Of a stretch of 64,000 nucleotides of DNA, positions 46,350 through 55,408 are shown piece after piece. The number at the start of each line of letters is the position of its first letter. Within the stretch, counting starts at the first letter, position 1. A program made the translations under genes and the position numbers. The notes under the pieces were generated by a model. It saw only the letters and a list, made by a program, of their open reading frames with translations. It was not told the origin of the DNA and made no database searches. Source of the DNA: Herbidospora daliensis (GTDB lineage Bacteria > Actinomycetota > Actinomycetes > Streptosporangiales > Streptosporangiaceae); the NCBI RefSeq assembly GCF_001570585.1, contig NZ_BBXF01000001.1, positions 365,691 through 429,690 of the forward strand, given 5' to 3'.

Positions 46350-47870
46350 TTAACCGTGCGCTAACCAAGAGCCGGGGGCGACCACGCCGTGCCGGGTCTG
46401 CCGCACGATCTCGGCGAGCACCTTCTCCCCCGCGACGGAGGCGTCGAGCCCGGCCCCGACACGGGCCTCCAGCCGCCCGTCCACGACCCCGACGCGGGCC
46501 ACCCCCGAGCCGAGCGCCAGGTCGGCGACCTCCTGCACCCCCGCGACGTCGACCCAGGACGACCCGGCCCGCGCCCAGCCCGCCCCCCGCTCCACCGGGG
46601 GAATCCCGAAGTCGTCGAGGCGAACCTCCCCGTCGGCGGCCGCGATCATCAGCCGCTCGACCTCGCCGAGCAGCGCCGCGGCCTCCTCGGCGGTCGCCAG
46701 CCGGGCGTCGACCCCGAGCCCGCACCCGAGCTTCCCGTCGAGCCGGTAGACGTCGAACTCGACCGGCGCGTCGAAACTCCGGTCACCCGCCCCGGCCTCC
46801 ACCCCCGACGCCGGCAGGATCGCCCGCGAATGCCCGGTCGTGTTGTTGACGACGACGTCCCGATGACAGGGCATGCCCCGCACCCGCTCGGCCGCCCGCA
46901 TCGCAGCGTTCAGCCGGGCCGAGTCATAACGCCCGTATTTGTACGCGGCCAGCGCCGCGGCGTTCATCCGCACGACGGCCTCGGGGAACGACGCGGTCGC
47001 GGTGAACGGGATCCAGGTCTCCTGCGAGATCGTGCCGACGTAGTCCCGCAACTCAGGCGAGAACCGGTTGCTGCACAGGCAGTTGAGCAGGCACCCCGAT
47101 TCCCCCGTCCAGCGCGTCAGCACCGCCGCGAACGCCGCCATCACGACGGCCAGCGGCCGCACCCCCGTGGTCGCGGCGAGCCCGGCCACCGCCCCGGCCC
47201 CCGCCCGCGACCCCAAGAGCACCTGGTGATGCCCCTTCTGATCGGGAAACCGGTAGGGCAGCCCGAGCGAACAGAGCGGCCGCTCCTCCAGATGCCGCCC
47301 CCAGTAGCGGATCGACCCGTCGAGCTGCCGCCGCCCGGCGGGACTGTGCTCGAAGTCGGCCCGATCGGCAGGATGGTAGTCAGCCGGTGGCACTTCCCGC
47401 CCCGCCAGCAACGCGGCGAGCTCGCCCCGCAACACGGTCATCGCCGACAGATCGGCCGCGACGTGCGAGACATGGAGCACGACGACGAACGGCACCCCGC
47501 CCCGCGTGACCACCCGCACCCGAAGCGGCAGATCGGCGGCCGGATCGAAGGGCCGCGCCCCCGACAACGTCCAGTCGCGCTCGGACCCGGTGGCCTCGAC
47601 GACCTCGGCGACCACCATGCCTTCGGCCTGGACGACCTGCTCGCCGCCACGCAACAGAGTTCTCAACGCCTCGTGGCGACTTACCAGCTCACCGACGGCG
47701 GCGCCGACGGCGTCGAGCGTCATCGCGCGCGGGGGTCGGACCACGGCCGACAGAATGTCGGCGGGGCCGGGAAAGTCCGGCCTGATCCACTCCAGGACGT
47801 TCTTCTGCCCCACCGTGAGGGGCCATCGGCCGGAACGGCGGCCCGAGAACCGGATCTTGAGGTCGGTCAT
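46350..47870 (-). CDS. Stand-alone NRPS condensation-like protein with adenylation-C-lobe-like tail
   Basis: 506 residues from ATG 47870. Condensation fold about 12-420: LTVGQKNVLEWIRP, HEALRTLL, active-site LHVSHVAADLSA (the HHxxxDG motif read as SHVAADL, with the second His and Asp kept), NCLCSNRFSPELRDYVGTI, VVVNNTTG. Residues about 425-506 (WVDVAGVQEVADLAL, VGVVDGRLEARVG, RHGVVAPGSWL) resemble the small C-terminal lobe of adenylation domains, without any core. No carrier protein or NRPS is adjacent. It may make an amide or ester in trans. A rare TTA codon lies four codons before the stop. Confidence 0.75.
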   Translation of the reverse strand: MTDLKIRFSGRRSGRWPLTVGQKNVLEWIRPDFPGPADILSAVVRPPRAMTLDAVGAAVGELVSRHEALRTLLRGGEQVVQAEGMVVAEVVEATGSERDWTLSGARPFDPAADLPLRVRVVTRGGVPFVVVLHVSHVAADLSAMTVLRGELAALLAGREVPPADYHPADRADFEHSPAGRRQLDGSIRYWGRHLEERPLCSLGLPYRFPDQKGHHQVLLGSRAGAGAVAGLAATTGVRPLAVVMAAFAAVLTRWTGESGCLLNCLCSNRFSPELRDYVGTISQETWIPFTATASFPEAVVRMNAAALAAYKYGRYDSARLNAAMRAAERVRGMPCHRDVVVNNTTGHSRAILPASGVEAGAGDRSFDAPVEFDVYRLDGKLGCGLGVDARLATAEEAAALLGEVERLMIAAADGEVRLDDFGIPPVERGAGWARAGSSWVDVAGVQEVADLALGSGVARVGVVDGRLEARVGAGLDASVAGEKVLAEIVRQTRHGVVAPGSWLAHG

Positions 47871-48898
47871 GGACGACCCCACTAGAGGTGACGAACCGGA
47901 AGAGGCTGCCCTGATCGGCACTGCTCGCTGTGACCGGACGGCTGGTTCAAGCCCACTCCTTCGGCACCTTCGGCGTCGGTGGGAGAAGGCTAAATAGCGC
48001 TTTTGGGGGCGTCAAGGCGGCGTGTAACTTTCACATTCTTGGGGTGGGACGGAATTCTTGACATGCGGGTGTGGTGAATTGTTACAGAACTCTTCACTTT
48101 GGAGGCGGGGGCGGGGTTCGGGGAGTCCAGGAAGCGTTTCCGGGGAGTTTATTTTGGCGATAGGGAAGCGCATTTTCGGACGGCCGGTGCGCCAATAGGG
48201 CGACCCTCTCGGAACGTGATCGCGACCTCGCGGAACAGAGGATCCCTCCGACTGAGACCGGACCAGAGCGGCCGGGAACCGACACCCGAAAGCGATCGCA
48301 GCCCGAGAACAGAGAACCCTCGCACGGGGCTGGCGAGCCGAAGACCGGACACCTTCAGGATGCCCGAAAGGGGCACCTGCGACCAGAGCACCCTCAAGCA
48401 CAGGGCACCCCACAACTGGTCACCGAAAACGCCTGAGAGCGATACAGGCTAAAAGGGCGATCAGACTCGGGGGCCAATCAAGTGGCCTCGACTCGAGCAC
48501 CCGCTTCTCGCATCCCACCTTTTACGTCGAGCCTCCCACCCGTATATCCACCTGGATTACAGCCTCAGCTCGCACCGCATAGCCCTGGATTCGCAGCGGA
48601 TATCCAGCCACCAGGCGGAAAATACAGACGGATTCAGACCGCAACAAAGCAGAACTGACGGCGGCGAGCTTGCGCACCAAGGCGGGATGACCGTCATCTA
48701 ATGCGCAGCCAGGAGAATCGACCGTCAGCGACAGAGAACCGCCGCTGTCACTTCGAACCAGTCACCAGTCAATCGGTCACCGGTTGCCAGTACCCCATGC
48801 AACCAGTTCACCGGCAGCTGGTCATCGATTCCACAGTCGCCAGTCCGATAGCGTGGAATGCCAAAACTGGGCCTCTGATCGCCCAATCGCTGGTCACC
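47871..48898. other. Gene-free region, first part
   Basis: About 1 kb without a supported gene and lower in GC than its surroundings. TTGACA (48058-48063) followed 18 bases later by TTACAG (48082-48087) looks like a promoter reading plus-ward, yet no ORF with codon bias follows. From about 48700 the sequence becomes rich in short GGTCACC, CCAGTC and GATCGC words that lead into the tandem repeat. Confidence 0.5.
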
Positions 48899-49540
48899 GC
48901 TCGTCGGTCCCAGGTCACCAGTCCGCCCGTCACCACTTCCCGTTCCGCTGGTCGCAAGTCCGCTGATCGCTGATCATGGGTCGCCAGTTGCCGATCCGCT
49001 GATCACGGATCGCCGGGCACCGCTCATCGGTCCCCTGGTCATCAGTCCGTGGGTCCACCAGTCACCGGTTCCCTGGTCCGCTGATCGCCAGTCGCCACGC
49101 ACCGCTCGTCGGTCCCCGGTGACCAGTCCGCCCGTCACCACTTCCCGTTCCGCTGATCGCAAGTCCGCTGATCGCTGATCATGGGTCGCCGGTTGCCGAT
49201 CCGCTGATCACGGATCGCCGGGCACCGCTCATCGGTCCCCTGGTCATCAGTCCGTGAGTCCACCCATCGTCAGTCTTCCCATCACCAGTTCCTGGTTCGC
49301 CGATCGCCGGCCGCTGGTCACCGCTCGTCGCTCTCAGGTCACCAGCCCCTACGTCACCACTTCCTGTTCCGCTGGTCGCAAGTCCGCTGATCGTTGATCA
49401 TGGGTCGCCGGTTGTCGATCTGCCGATCACGGGTCGCCGGGCACTGCTCATCGGTTTCCTGGTCATCAGTCCGTGGATCCACCCATCACCAGTTCCCTGG
49501 TCCGCTGATCGCCGGCCGCTGGTCACCTGCCATGCGGGAG
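48899..49540. repeat. Three imperfect tandem copies of a 205-219 bp repeat
   Basis: The marker GCTCGTCG begins copies at 48899, 49104 and 49323, so the unit is 205 then 219 bp. Each copy runs through CACCACTTCC, CAAGTCCGCTGATCG, GATCATGGGTCGCC, GGTCATCAGTCCGTG. Copies 1 and 2 are almost identical over 150 bp; copy 3 has diverged. Within a unit, short words such as CCGCTGATCGC and GGTCACC recur, giving a nested pattern. No frame stays open or shows third-position GC bias. There are no CRISPR-like constant repeats or unique spacers. Confidence 0.8.
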
Positions 49541-49549
49541 CGTGCGGTC

Positions 49550-50125
49550 TCACTCACCCCGGGGCCCAGCAGCCGGCTTCCCCAGCGGATAGGTCTCAAC
49601 GGACTCGTACCGCAACGGCGGCCCAGGGTGGCTCACGAACAGCTGGACGTTGTCAGCCGTCCAGAAAGCCGATTCGAAGCTGTTCAAGGCGTCGGCCAGC
49701 GGCCGCAGGTCAACGCCCTTGCGGCTTCTGAGCAGGGTGAAGTGCGCCCGAAAAGGCCGCCCGTCGGGCTCCCCGGCCCCCGCCCGCCGGGCGCCGGCCG
49801 CGACCGACCCCGCCAGCCGGGCCAGTCGGCCGGGCTCCCGCACCCCCAGCCACAACACCCCCACCCCACCCCGCCCGGTGAACGTCCCGGACTCCCCCAA
49901 AGCCAGCGGCAGCGGTTCGTGATGCCCGGCCGCCCGCCCCAGCCGGGTGCTCAGGTCGGACCGCACCCGGTCGGGCACCTCGCCGAGGAACGCCAGGGTG
50001 ATGTGCCAGTTGGCGGGCTCGACCCACGTCAGGTCAGGCCATGCGTCCCGCAGCGGCGCCACCGCCCGGGAGACCTCTTCCAGCACGCCGGGCGGCGGCA
50101 CCAGCGCGACGAACATTCTGCTCAT
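49550..50125 (-). CDS. thpR: RNA 2',3'-cyclic phosphodiesterase (2'-5' RNA ligase family)
   Basis: 191 residues from ATG 50125 (MSRMFVALVPPPG); open frame upstream ignored. The two HxT motifs of the 2H phosphoesterase family are HITLAFLG (about residues 42-49) and HFTLLRS (about 129-135), and the surrounding strands are typical. These enzymes hydrolyse 2',3'-cyclic phosphates on RNA and can ligate 2'-5' in vitro. It starts divergently from the carbonic anhydrase gene and ends next to the tandem-repeat region. Confidence 0.92.
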   Translation of the reverse strand: MSRMFVALVPPPGVLEEVSRAVAPLRDAWPDLTWVEPANWHITLAFLGEVPDRVRSDLSTRLGRAAGHHEPLPLALGESGTFTGRGGVGVLWLGVREPGRLARLAGSVAAGARRAGAGEPDGRPFRAHFTLLRSRKGVDLRPLADALNSFESAFWTADNVQLFVSHPGPPLRYESVETYPLGKPAAGPRGE

Positions 50126-50384
50126 TCCCGCAGTATCCACCGGCCGATCTCCGGACCCCCGACACCCGCTCGCCGGCCCCTTCCGCGCCCCGGATTTCCC
50201 TTCCACGGCAACCCATCGCCAATGTTCTGCTTTTGGTCATTTTGAACACCACCCCGCAGGCTGCCGGTTCACCTCATTGGGCTATCCTCGCCAATGCCTT
50301 TATGTCGTCCTAAATGCGGACAATGCCCCGTTGGCGGTCCGTAGACGGCGTATTCCGGCATTCCCTCCGTCCGAAAGGCGACTG

Positions 50385-51167
50385 GTGCGTTACCGTCTTG
50401 CGCCGCTTGCGGCAGCAGCAGTTCTGTCCCTCCCGTTAACGTGGGTCTCGGCCCCCGCGCAGGCCCAGGTCAAGCCGTGCGCCGGCCACGGCACCGACGC
50501 CGCGGTGCAGAGCCCGATCGAGATCGACCGGTCGAAGTCGTGCCCCGGCCACGGCCCCGCGATCACGATCCACTACCCGAACTCCGTCGACGGCACGATC
50601 CTGTTCCAGGACAAGGCCCCGCTGGGTGAGATCAGCGAGCACGACGACGTCCGCTTCGTCATCGGCGCTGGCGGCACGCAGCCGTACATCACCTACGGCG
50701 GGGAGCGCTACAACCTGAACAACGTGCACTTCCACGGCCACGCCGAGCACAAGTTCGCCGGCCAGGCGACCGCTCCCCTCGAGGCGCACTTCGTGCACAC
50801 CAAGGCGACCGGCACCGGCTACGTGGTCTTCGGCGTGATGATCGACGCCAAGACCTTCCTCGGCCAGACCCAGCACGACCGCCTGATCAAGTCCCCGCCC
50901 GCCCTCGGCGCGTCGAAGCCCATCACGGGCATCCACCTCAACGACATGCTCCCGGCGAACCGCGCGACCTACCGCTACACCGGCTCCCTCACGACGCCGG
51001 ACGAGGTGGGCACCTACTTCCAGCCGGTGAACTGGGTCGTCTTCGACCAGCACTCGAAGGCCCACCGCCTGAACGTCCTGGGCTACCGCTCCCTGTGGGG
51101 CACGGAGGGCAACTTCCGCGAGCTGCAGGAGAACCACCCTGCGGCGAACATCTACTCGTACCACTAG
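50385..51167 (+). CDS. Secreted alpha-class carbonic anhydrase
   Basis: 260 residues from GTG 50385 (AAAGG seven bases upstream). Signal peptide about 1-29 (WVSAPAQAQ). Alpha-CA signature QSPIEID, zinc ligands in NNVHFHGHAEHKF and EAHFVHT, and the C-terminal GSLTTP...VNWVVFDQ block. It interconverts CO2 and bicarbonate outside the membrane. Codon 18, within the signal peptide, is TTA. Two cysteine-containing AGHGTDA/PGHGP segments near the N-terminus may form a disulfide. Confidence 0.93.
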   Translation: MRYRLAPLAAAAVLSLPLTWVSAPAQAQVKPCAGHGTDAAVQSPIEIDRSKSCPGHGPAITIHYPNSVDGTILFQDKAPLGEISEHDDVRFVIGAGGTQPYITYGGERYNLNNVHFHGHAEHKFAGQATAPLEAHFVHTKATGTGYVVFGVMIDAKTFLGQTQHDRLIKSPPALGASKPITGIHLNDMLPANRATYRYTGSLTTPDEVGTYFQPVNWVVFDQHSKAHRLNVLGYRSLWGTEGNFRELQENHPAANIYSYH

Positions 51168-51185
51168 ACCCCAGCGGTCAGAACC

Positions 51186-51219
51186 CACGCCGACCCGAGC
51201 TCACCCTCGGGTCGGCGTG
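51186..51219 (+). terminator. Strong intrinsic terminator of the carbonic anhydrase gene
   Basis: CACGCCGACCCGAG (51186-51199) and CTCGGGTCGGCGTG (51206-51219) form a 14-bp perfect stem with a six-base loop, followed by TCCTTT. It lies 19 bases after the carbonic anhydrase stop. Confidence 0.88.
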
Positions 51220-51261
51220 TCCTTTCCGGCCCTTGTACGCCGCCACGGAAGCCCACAGAGG

Positions 51262-51498
51262 TCACTCCGGCTTCTGCTCCGGCTCGTCGGCCCTGCCCCC
51301 AAGCTTGATCACCAGCAGAGACAGGGCGAGCCACGCGCCCCCGTACACAAGGATGCGGGCCATCAGGTACTCCCGAGTGATCCTCTCAGGACCCTCGATG
51401 AGGTAGTCGGTGATGCCATGCCCCAAGCCGGGAAGCACCGTTATCCCGGCCACCAGTGCGAGCGGCTTCCAGAGCCCCGCGTTCCACTTCTTCTTCAC
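51262..51498 (-). CDS. Small membrane protein, unknown
   Basis: 78 residues from GTG 51498 with GGGGG six bases upstream. Lysine-rich start (MKKKWNAGLWK), then two hydrophobic segments (PLALVAGITVLPGLGHGI and MARILVYGGAWLALSLLVI) and an acidic tail. The basic N-terminus and spacing support a real membrane protein, but I recognise no family. It converges on the carbonic anhydrase gene. Confidence 0.55.
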   Translation of the reverse strand: MKKKWNAGLWKPLALVAGITVLPGLGHGITDYLIEGPERITREYLMARILVYGGAWLALSLLVIKLGGRADEPEQKPE

Positions 51499-52223
51499 TT
51501 GGCCCCCAGCCCGGCACGATCTCGCCGAACCCCACCCTCACGCGAGCCCGCCCCCACCACAAGGCCCGAACTGTCAGCGCACGCGGCCTACCCGGTAAGT
51601 CTGCGCGGCACATCGGGCTCACCCGACTCGGCTTCCAGCTAACCGGCCCAGCATCACGACCGGCATCCCAGCCGAACACAACGAGGGCGTCGCCCTGGTC
51701 TTGATGAACATCATGAGGCCGGGATGGGGCGGTGGGCTCCGACGCCCGCGATCAGCAGGATGCCCCAGTTAGCGCAGCGGACCCGGCATCCAGCCGCGCG
51801 CCCTGGAAACCCGGCCACCCGGCTCCGCTTCCCGATCGGCCGGATCTGCCCACCGACCCAGTCTCCGACCACCGTGCCTGGCCACCCGGCCCGGCATCCC
51901 GGCCACCCGACTACGCTTCCCGACCGCTCGGCCAGGCTCCACAACACCTCGACCCGATGCCAGGGTCACCCGATCCGGCATCCGGCCACTCGCCCTGGGG
52001 TTCCGAAGTCTCCCGACCACGATGCCCGCCACCGGACCCGCATCGCGGCCGCTCAATGGGCACCCAGCCATCCGAACCGGCGCGCCGCTAGCCCGGCCCA
52101 TCCCTGGTCATTCGGCGTGAAACCCAGCCACACGCCGATGAGCACACGCTCCGCGCCCAACGCCATCCCTGCACGAGCGCATCGGGCGACACTGCGGGCG
52201 GGCTGTGCGCATGTCGCCTCAGG
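51499..52223. repeat. Gene-free region with degenerate CCGGCATCC/CCGGCCACC words
   Basis: About 725 bp upstream of the small membrane gene and downstream of the FtsX-like gene. Variants of CCGGCATCC, CCGGCCACC and CTTCCCGA recur irregularly between about 51630 and 52090, for example CCCGGCCACCCGGCTCCGC and CCCGGCCACCCGACTACGC. The pattern recalls a decayed minisatellite. ORFs here have no codon bias; I see no gene. Confidence 0.5.
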
Positions 52224-54719
52224 TCACAACAGCCTCCTCGTCAGTGGTGCCCGGGCTCTGAAGACCAAGGCGATCGCGGCCGCCAGCAGCGGCAGCCCCA
52301 CCACCAGCGTCGCCAGGAACGCCCACGGCAGCGCGATCGTGGCCGGGTCGCCGCTGCCTTGGGATGTCATCGGCCGGGCCAGAGCCACCCCCGTGACCGT
52401 CCCCGCGCCGAGGCCGATCACCGCGCCCAGGCCCGCGATGAACAGGGCCTGGCCTGCGACGGTCCAGCGCAGGGTCCATGGTGGGGCGCCGATGGCGAGC
52501 ATGGTCGCTCTGTCGGGGCGCATGTCGGCCGCCGCCAGGCGGGTGGCGGCCAGGGTGCCGCCGACGACCAGCAAGACTGCCGCGCCGAGCCAGATCCACA
52601 ACCAGATCGGGCCGCTCGGGTCCGGAGGACCGGATTCGGTGGCGATGGAGACGCGTTTGGTGACCTTGGTCAGGTCGCTCCACAGGGTGGAGTCTCTGGG
52701 CAGATCGTGCATCGCGTAGAGCTGGCGCGGCGAAGCGGTGAAGCCTGCCTGCCGGACGAAGGACAGCGGGAGCAGGGTGCCTCCCTGGAACTCGTCGGCC
52801 GGGGTGGCGACCACCGCGGGTACCTCGATCCGGCGGTCGGGGTAGGAGGCGACGTTGGCCCGTAAGGTGATCTTGCCGTTGCGCACGCTCGCCGGGTCGA
52901 AGACCACCGCTTTGCCGCTCGCCAGAGCCGCTGCGGCGACCGGGTCGTCGCGGCCCTGGAGGAGGCGGAGGAGGTCGCGGTCGCCGACGGCGGCGGTGCG
53001 GCGGACGCGGGCGCCGTTCCAGCGGGCGGTGTAACGCAGAGCGTAACGGCGGCCTTCGGCGTCGTGGAGTTGGTAGCCGAGGGCCATGGGCACGCCCGGG
53101 AGCAGGCGGGAGGTCTCGGCACGCAGTTCGGTCCACGTCGAGTCGCGCATCGTGCCGCCCCAGACGGCCAGCAGGCCCGCCGGGCGGCCCGACGTGTAGG
53201 AGTGGCGGTAGTCCTGCCGCTGGCTTTCCGTCGCGATGCCGACCTCCACGGCCACTGCTGTCACCGCGATGACGGCGGCCACGGCGCTCACCGTACGCGA
53301 GCGGTTGCGGACGGCGTCGCGGACCGCGATGCGGAACGGGAGCCGCAGCCGCGCGGCGACCCGACCGGCGAACCAGACGAGGAACGGGGTCAGGGCCACC
53401 AGGCCGAACAGGATCGGCAGCGAGGAGACGAACGGCCACACCAGCTGGGACTGCCGACGCGCGGCCACGCTGGCGACCAGGCCGCCGAGCACCAGTGCCG
53501 CGCCGATGAGCGACCACGCCAGGGGCCAGGGTCGACGGGGTTTGGCGGGGGCACGTCCGGCCAGCACGGTCGGGGTGTGCTGGCGTCCCGCCTGCAGGGC
53601 CGGGACGAGCGCGGCCACGATCCCGGTGCAGAGCCCGATCGCGGCGATGTAGAGGACCTCGCGCCACGGGATGTCGGGAGGGCCGATCTGTCCGCCCAAC
53701 TGGGCGAGCACGGGTGCGGTTCCCAGCCCGGCGCCGACGCCCAGGACGGTGGCCGTCACGGTGGCGAAGCCGCCCAGGACCAGCCCGTCGGCCAGCATGA
53801 TCAGCCGCAGGTGCGCGGGCGAACCGCCCTGGGCGGCGATGGCGGCCAGTTCGCGGCGGCGACGGCGGAGGCCGACCGCGAAGGCCGGGCCGGCGAGCAG
53901 GACCGGTACCAGGATCACCATGAGCACGATGACGGCGATCCCGATCGGGAGGGGGGTGCTCCACAGGCTGGCCGGGCGATAGACCTGGTTGGGGAGCAGG
54001 TCGCGGGCGACGACGTACAGACCGAACTTGTTGAGCTCCGCCACGTCGGCCCAGGTGACGGGGCCGGGGGCGGTGGCGAGCCAGCCAGGCCCCTCCACGG
54101 GGTGAGTGTCGGTGCGCGGCGCCATCGGCAGGTCGGGGCCCGCCACCTGCCGGATCGTCGGCATGTGGGGGTGGTCGACGATGCCCGTCACCCTCAGCGG
54201 CGGGGCGTCGGCCGGGCGCAGCAGGTCGCCCGGGTGCAGGTCGAGGGCGGGGGTCACGACGACCTCGCCCGCCCGGGGCAGCCGGCCCTCGTCGAGTGTC
54301 AGCAGACCCTTGGTGAGGGGGTCGTCGAGGTCGACCTCGATCGCCTCGACCGGGCCGGACGGCAGCCGGAGGGTGCCGGTGGCGAAGGGGAGCACGCGGC
54401 TGCCCGGCCCGAGGAGCGTGGTGATCTCGGCGGGCTGGGCCGGCGGTCGCTCGGATACTCCGTCGGTCGTCCAGGAGGTGTCGGTCAGGCTCTGCTCGAT
54501 CGTCGCGCCCGGCGGAAGCTGGGCGAGCCGGGCGTCGGCGGCCCCGATCCGGGAGCCGAGGCTCTCCTGGACGCTGAGGGTGGTGGTCGCGTAGAGGACG
54601 AGCAGGCCGGTGATCAGCAGCACGGGCAGGCCGATCATGACCACGATGAGGGCGCTGCGGCCCCGGGCCCGCCGGACGCCGCGCCGCGAGATGCGCAGCG
54701 CGGCGACGAAGGCGCTCAT
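52224..54719 (-). CDS. FtsX/MacB-type ABC transporter permease
   Basis: 831 residues from ATG 54719 (ATGA overlap with the ATPase gene). One N-terminal membrane segment (ALIVVMIGLPVLLITGLLVL) precedes a large extracytoplasmic domain. Three segments at about 255-405 and further ones at about 425-485 follow, including FtsX-like helices around RRRRRELAAIAAQGGSPAHLRLIMLADGLVLGG. A second FtsX half ends the protein (MLAIGAPPWTLRWTVAGQALFIAGLGAVIGLGAG). It works with the 54716 ATPase to export or extract an unknown lipid, peptide or lipoprotein, under PadR control. Confidence 0.9.
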   Translation of the reverse strand: MSAFVAALRISRRGVRRARGRSALIVVMIGLPVLLITGLLVLYATTTLSVQESLGSRIGAADARLAQLPPGATIEQSLTDTSWTTDGVSERPPAQPAEITTLLGPGSRVLPFATGTLRLPSGPVEAIEVDLDDPLTKGLLTLDEGRLPRAGEVVVTPALDLHPGDLLRPADAPPLRVTGIVDHPHMPTIRQVAGPDLPMAPRTDTHPVEGPGWLATAPGPVTWADVAELNKFGLYVVARDLLPNQVYRPASLWSTPLPIGIAVIVLMVILVPVLLAGPAFAVGLRRRRRELAAIAAQGGSPAHLRLIMLADGLVLGGFATVTATVLGVGAGLGTAPVLAQLGGQIGPPDIPWREVLYIAAIGLCTGIVAALVPALQAGRQHTPTVLAGRAPAKPRRPWPLAWSLIGAALVLGGLVASVAARRQSQLVWPFVSSLPILFGLVALTPFLVWFAGRVAARLRLPFRIAVRDAVRNRSRTVSAVAAVIAVTAVAVEVGIATESQRQDYRHSYTSGRPAGLLAVWGGTMRDSTWTELRAETSRLLPGVPMALGYQLHDAEGRRYALRYTARWNGARVRRTAAVGDRDLLRLLQGRDDPVAAAALASGKAVVFDPASVRNGKITLRANVASYPDRRIEVPAVVATPADEFQGGTLLPLSFVRQAGFTASPRQLYAMHDLPRDSTLWSDLTKVTKRVSIATESGPPDPSGPIWLWIWLGAAVLLVVGGTLAATRLAAADMRPDRATMLAIGAPPWTLRWTVAGQALFIAGLGAVIGLGAGTVTGVALARPMTSQGSGDPATIALPWAFLATLVVGLPLLAAAIALVFRARAPLTRRLL

Positions 54720-55408
54720 CGGGCGCTCGCGAACGGCACGTCGGTGGCGTCGGCGACCAGGCCGTCGCGGAGGAACACGACTCGGTCGGCCCACGCGGCG
54801 TATCGGGGTTCGTGGGTCACGAGCAGCACCGACGCGCCCGCCGCGCACCGGGCGGCCAGTAAGCGGAGGATCTCGTCGCCGGCGAGGGTGTCGAGGGCGC
54901 CGGTGGGCTCGTCGGCCAGGAGGAGGCGGCGGTCGCCCACCAGGGCGCGGGCGATGGCGACCTGCTGGCGCTGGCCGCCGGACAGTTCGTCGGGGAACCG
55001 GTCGGCGAGGGTCTCGGCGCCGATCTCGGTCAGCACGGCCATGGCCTCGGCGCGGGCCCGCCGGGACCGTACGCCGTCGAGTTCGCGAGGCAGCATGACG
55101 TTCTCGGCCGCCGTGAGGGAGGCGATCAGGTTGAGGTCCTGGAAGACGAAGCCGACGCTGCGGCGGCGTAAGGCCGCCAGGTCGCGCACGGTGGACAGGT
55201 CGCGGCCGTCGACGTGGACGGTGCCCGACGTCGGCCGGTCGAGGCCGCCCGCGATGTTGAGCAGGGTCGACTTGCCCGACCCCGACGGGCCCATGACCGC
55301 GACCAGTTCTCCTTCGCCGACCTGGAGGCTCACCCCTTTCAGGGCGTGTACGGCCGTCTCGCCGTCTCCATGCACTCTGGTCACCCCGGCCAGTGCTACG
55401 ACGGTCAT
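54716..55408 (-). CDS. ABC transporter ATPase (LolD/MacB type)
   Basis: 230 residues. Walker A GPSGSGKST (about residues 40-48), Q-loop FVFQDLNL, signature LSGGQRQQVAIARAL, Walker B LLLADEPTGALD, H-loop VTHEPRYA. It energises the FtsX-type permease encoded next. Overlaps by ATGA on both sides give a padR-ATPase-permease operon. Confidence 0.95.
   Translation of the reverse strand: MTVVALAGVTRVHGDGETAVHALKGVSLQVGEGELVAVMGPSGSGKSTLLNIAGGLDRPTSGTVHVDGRDLSTVRDLAALRRRSVGFVFQDLNLIASLTAAENVMLPRELDGVRSRRARAEAMAVLTEIGAETLADRFPDELSGGQRQQVAIARALVGDRRLLLADEPTGALDTLAGDEILRLLAARCAAGASVLLVTHEPRYAAWADRVVFLRDGLVADATDVPFASAR

Noticed and set aside
48701-49162. Small ORFs inside the tandem-repeat region
   Set aside because: No codon bias, no ribosome binding sites, and frames break between repeat copies.
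48899-49540. CRISPR array
   Set aside because: Units are 205-219 bp and imperfect, without short constant repeats separated by unique spacers, and no cas genes are present.
51456-52101. ORFs of 80-330 codons across the 51.5-52.2 kb region on both strands
   Set aside because: Pro/Arg/Ser-rich shadow translations of repeated CCGG-type words with no third-position GC preference.
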